Origin: Pseudomonas sp. Bc-h
GTDB taxonomy: Bacteria; Pseudomonadota; Gammaproteobacteria; Pseudomonadales; Pseudomonadaceae
Assembly: GCF_002080045.1 (NCBI RefSeq)
Contig: NZ_MUIN01000002.1
Coordinates: 125,251 to 189,250 of the forward strand
Direction of reading: 5' to 3'
Length of the DNA: 64,000 nt
Shown here: piece by piece, positions 60,097 to 64,000 of the stretch
Numbering within the stretch: the stretch's first letter is position 1
How the letters are laid out: each line of letters starts with the position of its first letter
Notes under the pieces: model-generated
The model's input: only the letters and a program-made list of their open reading frames with translations
Told to the model about the DNA's origin: nothing
Databases searched by the model: none
Position numbers and translations under genes: made by a program

Positions 60097-61680
60097 ATGA
60101 ATAGTGCAGCGCAGAAATCCGAATACGATGTGGTGATTGTCGGTGGTGGCCATAACGGTCTGTCGGCGGGTTGTTATCTGGCGGGTGAAGGCAAGTCGGT
60201 GCTGGTGCTCGAGGCACTGGACAAAGTCGGTGGCATGGCGTCCTCCGGTTACCTGATTCCCGAAGCGCCGAACCATCTGGTGCACCCATGCGCCGCCGAC
60301 CTGCTGTCGCTGCGGGCCCATTCAGTGGTCGAGGAATTGCAGCTGGAGCGCCACGGTTTCAAACAGGTAGAGCTCAAACCCGCTTATGTCTATCTGCACC
60401 CGGACGGCACCTCGCTGGTGTTCTGGCGTGATCCGAAGAAGACCGCAGAAGAAATTCGCAAATTCTCCCCGCAGGACGCCGATGCCTACGTCAAGTTCGT
60501 CGAAGTGATCTTCGCCTTGCTGGACGTGGTCCACCCCATGATGCGAGTCGACCCGGCGCAAAAGAATCTTGGCGTGAAATTCAAGGCATTCCGCACGCTG
60601 CGCAAACACAAGGCAATCAAGCCGGACATCGTCGCACTCGCCACTGGCTCGGCCTACGGAGCAGCTGTCGAGCGCTTCGTGCATCCGGTCACGATTTCTG
60701 CGCTGACCTGTCTGACCGGTGCCGCAGGGCCGGTGAAAGCCGATGGCAGCGGTTTGTACTTCGCGGTATTGGGCTTCCTTCATCGCTTCGGCATCGGGCG
60801 GCCGATCGGCGGCATGCAGACGATCCCGAACGCGATGCTGTCGCGTTTCAAGGAGCTGGGTGGCGAGGTGCGCACAGAGGCTCCAGTGGCCGAGATCATC
60901 TCCCGTGAAGGCAAGGCAACTGGCGTGCGTCTGCAAAGCGGCGAGGTGATCAAGGCACGTGCCGTGGTCGCCAGTTGTCATCCCAAGGTGGCACTGGACA
61001 TGGTCACGGCCGGTGAGCTGGAAAGGAAATGGCTGACGCGCATAGCCATGGCGCCCGCCAACGCCCACGGCGGTTCACCCTTGAAAGTCGACATCGCCCT
61101 GAGCGGGCAAATCAGCGTGCCGCTGCACCAGTCCAGACGGGCTGACGGGCTCAACCTGCGCGGCCCTGTGCTGTTGGTGGGAACGGCAGAAGCGGTGATC
61201 GAAAACTTCGAGTCCGCTGCCCGCGGTGAAGTCCCCAAACTGCCGTGGATGTGGATCGCGACGCCAAGCGCTATCGATGAATCACAGACGCCGCAAGGGC
61301 AGGACATCGTTTATCTCTATCCGCCGGCCATGCCAGTCAATCCACGTGAGGGCTGGGATGCCATTCGCGAACAGGCGGTGCGCCAGACCATCGAGTTCGC
61401 CAGCCAGTACGTTCCCGAAATCGCCAGTATGGAAATAGGTCGTCGAGTGGAAACCGCTCCTGAATTGGCGAAACGGCTCAACGCTCACAATGGCTGCGTA
61501 CTGCACATCGACACTTCGATTTTCCGTTCCAGCACCATGCGGCCCGCGGCCGGGTTGGGCGGCGAGACGCTGCCCATCGCAGGACTGTTTTTCGGGGGGG
61601 CGGGCATCCATCCAGGCGGCGGCGTGACCGGCATGCCGGGCAAGATCGCCGCCGGAAGGGTCAAGCGCTTTCTCAAGTGA
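60097..61680 (+). CDS. Phytoene-desaturase-like NAD(P)/FAD oxidoreductase
   Basis: A 527-aa flavoprotein of the COG1233 (phytoene dehydrogenase/amine oxidase-like) family. N-terminal FAD site DVVIVGGGHNGLSAGCYLAG, then VLVLEALDKVGGMASSGYL. The C-terminus has GLFFGGAGIHPGGGVTGMPG, the conserved last FAD-contact motif. Relatives desaturate or isomerise lipids such as carotenoids and retinoids, which fits a terpenoid- or steroid-like substrate. Same direction as the SDR, 98 bp apart, convergent with the TetR gene. Confidence 0.9.
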   Translation: MNSAAQKSEYDVVIVGGGHNGLSAGCYLAGEGKSVLVLEALDKVGGMASSGYLIPEAPNHLVHPCAADLLSLRAHSVVEELQLERHGFKQVELKPAYVYLHPDGTSLVFWRDPKKTAEEIRKFSPQDADAYVKFVEVIFALLDVVHPMMRVDPAQKNLGVKFKAFRTLRKHKAIKPDIVALATGSAYGAAVERFVHPVTISALTCLTGAAGPVKADGSGLYFAVLGFLHRFGIGRPIGGMQTIPNAMLSRFKELGGEVRTEAPVAEIISREGKATGVRLQSGEVIKARAVVASCHPKVALDMVTAGELERKWLTRIAMAPANAHGGSPLKVDIALSGQISVPLHQSRRADGLNLRGPVLLVGTAEAVIENFESAARGEVPKLPWMWIATPSAIDESQTPQGQDIVYLYPPAMPVNPREGWDAIREQAVRQTIEFASQYVPEIASMEIGRRVETAPELAKRLNAHNGCVLHIDTSIFRSSTMRPAAGLGGETLPIAGLFFGGAGIHPGGGVTGMPGKIAAGRVKRFLK

Positions 61681-61688
61681 GGTATGCG

Positions 61689-62339
61689 TCAGGCGCCTGG
61701 CTGGCCGGGCGCCGCGATGCTCGCCAGTACGAAGTCGGCCGAATGCTGGCGCCACACTCGCAGGCCTTCTTCTGAGTAGGTATCAAGCCCCGTCAAGGCT
61801 GATGTGGAATAACGATTGGTGAACCAGCCCGTGGTCACCAGTGCGGCGGTGGCCAGGAACAGACGGGCGTCGATACCTTTCCTGAAAACGCCGCTTTGCG
61901 AACCGCGCAGCAGGAGGGCATCAAGCTTGTGCACCAATCGCGGCGCCTGTTCCAGAAAGTGATTGCGCGGGGTGTGGTGCGCATCATGGTAGCGGATGCC
62001 TTCCAGCGCCAGTGAACCCATCAGCGGGTCCAGCGCGTACTGATCGAAGAAGTGATTCAGCACCCTTCGTAGCCCTTGGGCGGGTGCCAGATGCTCGACT
62101 TCCAGCCCCAAAAGTTCCGACATGATGCTGTCAGAGGCTTCGTCGAGCACGGCGACGAACAGGCCTTCCTTGGTGCCGTAGTAGTGATGGATCAGCTGTT
62201 TGGTCACGCCCGCTTCCTGGGCGATGTCCTCGATACGTGCGCCCGCCAGCCCGCTGTCCGAAAACGCCTGACGGGCCGAGGCCAGAATCCGCTTCAAGGT
62301 ATTGAGTTTGCCGACCTCGGGCTGTTCGGGGCTTTTCAC
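61689..62339 (-). CDS. TetR-family regulator
   Basis: A 216-aa regulator. Helix-turn-helix: LKRILASARQAFSDSGLAGA, RIEDIAQEAGVTKQLIHHYY, GTKEGLF. The C-terminal domain is of the TetR_C_41-like or RutR-like kind. The start is a GTG at 62339 with AAGGAGA upstream. It is divergent from the P450 gene across 236 bp and probably controls it. Confidence 0.9.
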   Translation of the reverse strand: MKSPEQPEVGKLNTLKRILASARQAFSDSGLAGARIEDIAQEAGVTKQLIHHYYGTKEGLFVAVLDEASDSIMSELLGLEVEHLAPAQGLRRVLNHFFDQYALDPLMGSLALEGIRYHDAHHTPRNHFLEQAPRLVHKLDALLLRGSQSGVFRKGIDARLFLATAALVTTGWFTNRYSTSALTGLDTYSEEGLRVWRQHSADFVLASIAAPGQPGA

Positions 62340-62575
62340 CGGTGTCTCCTTGTGTGCTGTTTTTTATTGCGCAGCAGGCCATTGCAACGCTGAGGGACAC
62401 ACTGCCGCCGTACCGCGAAACAAGCAATCCCTGTACGCGTCTTCTGCACCACGACGTTTCGTTTTACCCCACGTACAACGAATTGAACACGCCCGGAACA
62501 GCTCTGTGGATACCATCCATGGAGCGCGACATTCACTCGATACCCCCTACAAGAACGACAATAAAAAGGTGAAGC

Positions 62576-63874
62576 ATGAGCAGCGAAAATACCGTCCTTG
62601 AAGCCGACAGTACCGTTCTGAACCTCGAATCCGCTTACTCGGCCGTCTCCGACATGTACAAGGGAGCGGACCTGGACATCCACGCGCTGTGTCGGGAAAT
62701 GCGCCACCAGTCGCCCGTCCATGAAGGCGACTTCGTTGCCCGCTTCGGCGTACCTACCAATGCTGGCATGCAGGCCGGAACCCGGCCGACGTTCGCCTTG
62801 TTCAAGTATCAGGATGTGATGGCGGTGCTGCGCGACGGCGCCAGTTTCACCAGCGGTTTCATCGCCGAAGGTCTGGGGGCTTTTTTCGACGGTCTGATCA
62901 TTCTGGCAATGGACGGCGAGCAGCACCGCAAGGTACGCGCGTTGCTTCAACCGGCGTTCATGCCGGAAACCGTGAACAAATGGCGCGGCAAGATCGATCG
63001 GGTGATCCGCGAGGATTTCCTGATCCCAATGATTGGCGACAAGCGCGCCGACCTGATGGACTTCGGGCTGAATTTCCCGATCCGCGAAATGTACGCGTTG
63101 ATGGGCTTCCCCGAGGACGACCCGCAAACCTATCGACAATACGCGGCCTGGGCGCTGGCAATGGTGGGGGGCAATCAGATCGACCCGGCCAAGGCGCCCG
63201 AGGCGCGGCGTCTGGCGGGGATTGCGGTCAAATCCCTGTATGACGAGATCCTCAAGGTGGTGATCCAGCGCCGCGCCACCGGCAGTGACGGCGACGACCT
63301 GATTGGCCGCTTGCTGCGTGCCGAGCACGAAGGGCGTCAGCTTGACAATCACGAGGTCACGACGTTCGTCAGATCGCTGTTGCCAGCGGCTGGCGAAACC
63401 ACCTCACGCACGTTCAGCTCCGTGCTCACCTTGCTGCTGACCACCGAGGGCCTGCTGGACCGGGTGCGCAACGACCGCACCCTGATCGGCAAGCTGATCG
63501 ACGAAACCGTGCGCTATGAACCCGTTGCCACCTTCAAGGTGCGCGAAGCCGCCAAGGATGTGGAAATCCGTGGCGTGAAGATTCCCAAGGGCGCATTTGT
63601 GCAATGCATGGTCGTGTCGGCCAACCGCGACGAAGAGGCATTCGAGAACCCGGATGCATTCGACATCGATCGCAAACCCAAGCCGTCTTTCGGGTTCGGC
63701 TTCGGCCCGCACATGTGCATCGGACAGTTCGTCGCCAAGGTCGAGCTCAACTGCGCGATCAACGCGATCCTCGATCTTTTTCCCAACGTACGTCTGGACC
63801 CTTCCAAACCCGCTCCGGTGATCAGTGGCGCACAACTGCGTGGGGCGTCGAGCCTGCCGGTGATCTGGGACTGA
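62576..63874 (+). CDS. Cytochrome P450
   Basis: A 432-aa soluble bacterial P450 that hydroxylates a hydrophobic substrate. Motifs: I-helix PAAGETTSRTF (the usual acid-Thr pair appears as Glu-Thr-Thr), ExxR in DETVRYEP, and the heme-binding loop FGFGPHMCIG with Cys381 as the iron ligand. AAAAGG precedes the ATG. No ferredoxin or ferredoxin reductase gene is seen in the window; the gene beginning at 63941 could be one only if its continuation shows it. Divergent TetR control is likely. Confidence 0.95.
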   Translation: MSSENTVLEADSTVLNLESAYSAVSDMYKGADLDIHALCREMRHQSPVHEGDFVARFGVPTNAGMQAGTRPTFALFKYQDVMAVLRDGASFTSGFIAEGLGAFFDGLIILAMDGEQHRKVRALLQPAFMPETVNKWRGKIDRVIREDFLIPMIGDKRADLMDFGLNFPIREMYALMGFPEDDPQTYRQYAAWALAMVGGNQIDPAKAPEARRLAGIAVKSLYDEILKVVIQRRATGSDGDDLIGRLLRAEHEGRQLDNHEVTTFVRSLLPAAGETTSRTFSSVLTLLLTTEGLLDRVRNDRTLIGKLIDETVRYEPVATFKVREAAKDVEIRGVKIPKGAFVQCMVVSANRDEEAFENPDAFDIDRKPKPSFGFGFGPHMCIGQFVAKVELNCAINAILDLFPNVRLDPSKPAPVISGAQLRGASSLPVIWD

Positions 63875-63940
63875 TACGGCCAGGTCATCGGTTTGCCTTT
63901 CAGCAAAGAATTTCAACAACAAAAAGAGGGATCACACAGC

Positions 63941-64000
63941 ATGAAAACCTTCAAGACCATCCCTGAACGCGGCGATTTCGGCTTCCAGCAACTGGTAGGC
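63941..64000 (+). CDS. Start of an unidentified gene, cut by the window edge
   Basis: Twenty codons are visible (MKTFKTIPERGDFGFQQLVG), beginning 66 bp after the P450 stop with AGAGGG ahead of the ATG. Probably in the P450 operon. Too short to name. Confidence 0.5.
   Translation, partial: MKTFKTIPERGDFGFQQLVG

Noticed and set aside
62336-63352. 338-aa open frame on the minus strand
   Set aside because: Antisense to the P450 gene, which has all its motifs.
1-64000. CRISPR array or rRNA genes
   Set aside because: No regularly spaced repeats of 25-40 bp and no rRNA-like sequence were seen; the only regular direct repeats are in the KGG-protein genes.

Overview
The window looks like a chromosome segment of a Pseudomonas-type gammaproteobacterium. 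The basis is family-level resemblance: a cyoABCDE operon of pseudomonad type, a Pseudomonas-style metallothionein, a cluster of KGG-repeat, DUF2795 and DUF892 stress proteins, high GC with Shine-Dalgarno-led genes, and pseudomonad-type transposon remnants. No rRNA, tRNA or CRISPR array was recognised.

Region by region. (1) 1-4.3 kb, minus strand: cytochrome bo3 ubiquinol oxidase genes cyoA-B-C-D and the 5' part of cyoE, which runs off the left edge. (2) 4.4-16.6 kb: a stress and envelope island with a metallothionein, DUF2795, two KGG-repeat proteins (one only 58 aa), a YghA-type SDR, an FdhA-like zinc dehydrogenase coupled to a membrane-anchored SRPBCC protein, DUF892, a 1382-aa CheB-CheR-PAS-histidine kinase-receiver hybrid, two tiny hydrophilic proteins and a CigR/RcnB-like secreted protein. 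(3) 17-26.8 kb, mobile DNA: a tniA-tniB-tniQ transposition module, an Xre regulator, and a divergent tyrosine recombinase/KfrA-type pair resembling tnpS-tnpT of Tn4651-group transposons, with a palindromic candidate rst core between them. No serine resolvase gene (tniR) is seen. A small antitoxin-like ORF, a BPSL0761-family gene and a dispersed repeat follow. (4) 26.8-34.3 kb: an MlaA-like lipoprotein beside an OmpR/EnvZ-type two-component system, then decayed DNA: an IS3 OrfB fragment, a YbaK-type tRNA-editing protein, PpnP, two LysR fragments, a 172-bp MITE-like inverted repeat and a DCC-family pseudogene.

(5) 34.4-64 kb is the main feature, a large catabolic island for an unidentified hydrophobic substrate. 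It holds three TetR regulators and one LysR, a double-domain class III CoA-transferase homologue, an ACAD10/11-type acyl-CoA dehydrogenase overlapping a matching aminoglycoside-phosphotransferase-fold kinase, four SDRs, an indolepyruvate-ferredoxin-oxidoreductase-family protein, a quinone oxidoreductase-type MDR protein, an ACMSD-type amidohydrolase, an envelope module (DUF1302, DUF1329, YCF48-like, MMPL/RND), a VOC protein, an enoyl-CoA hydratase, a phytoene-desaturase-like flavoprotein and a cytochrome P450. My inference is outer-membrane uptake or trafficking of a poorly soluble terpenoid- or steroid-like compound, P450 and flavoprotein oxidation, CoA activation, and beta-oxidation with a kinase-assisted step for 4-hydroxyacyl-CoA. 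Several enzymes lack family-typical catalytic residues (both CoA-transferase halves, one SDR, the amidohydrolase), so the pathway may include non-standard reactions.
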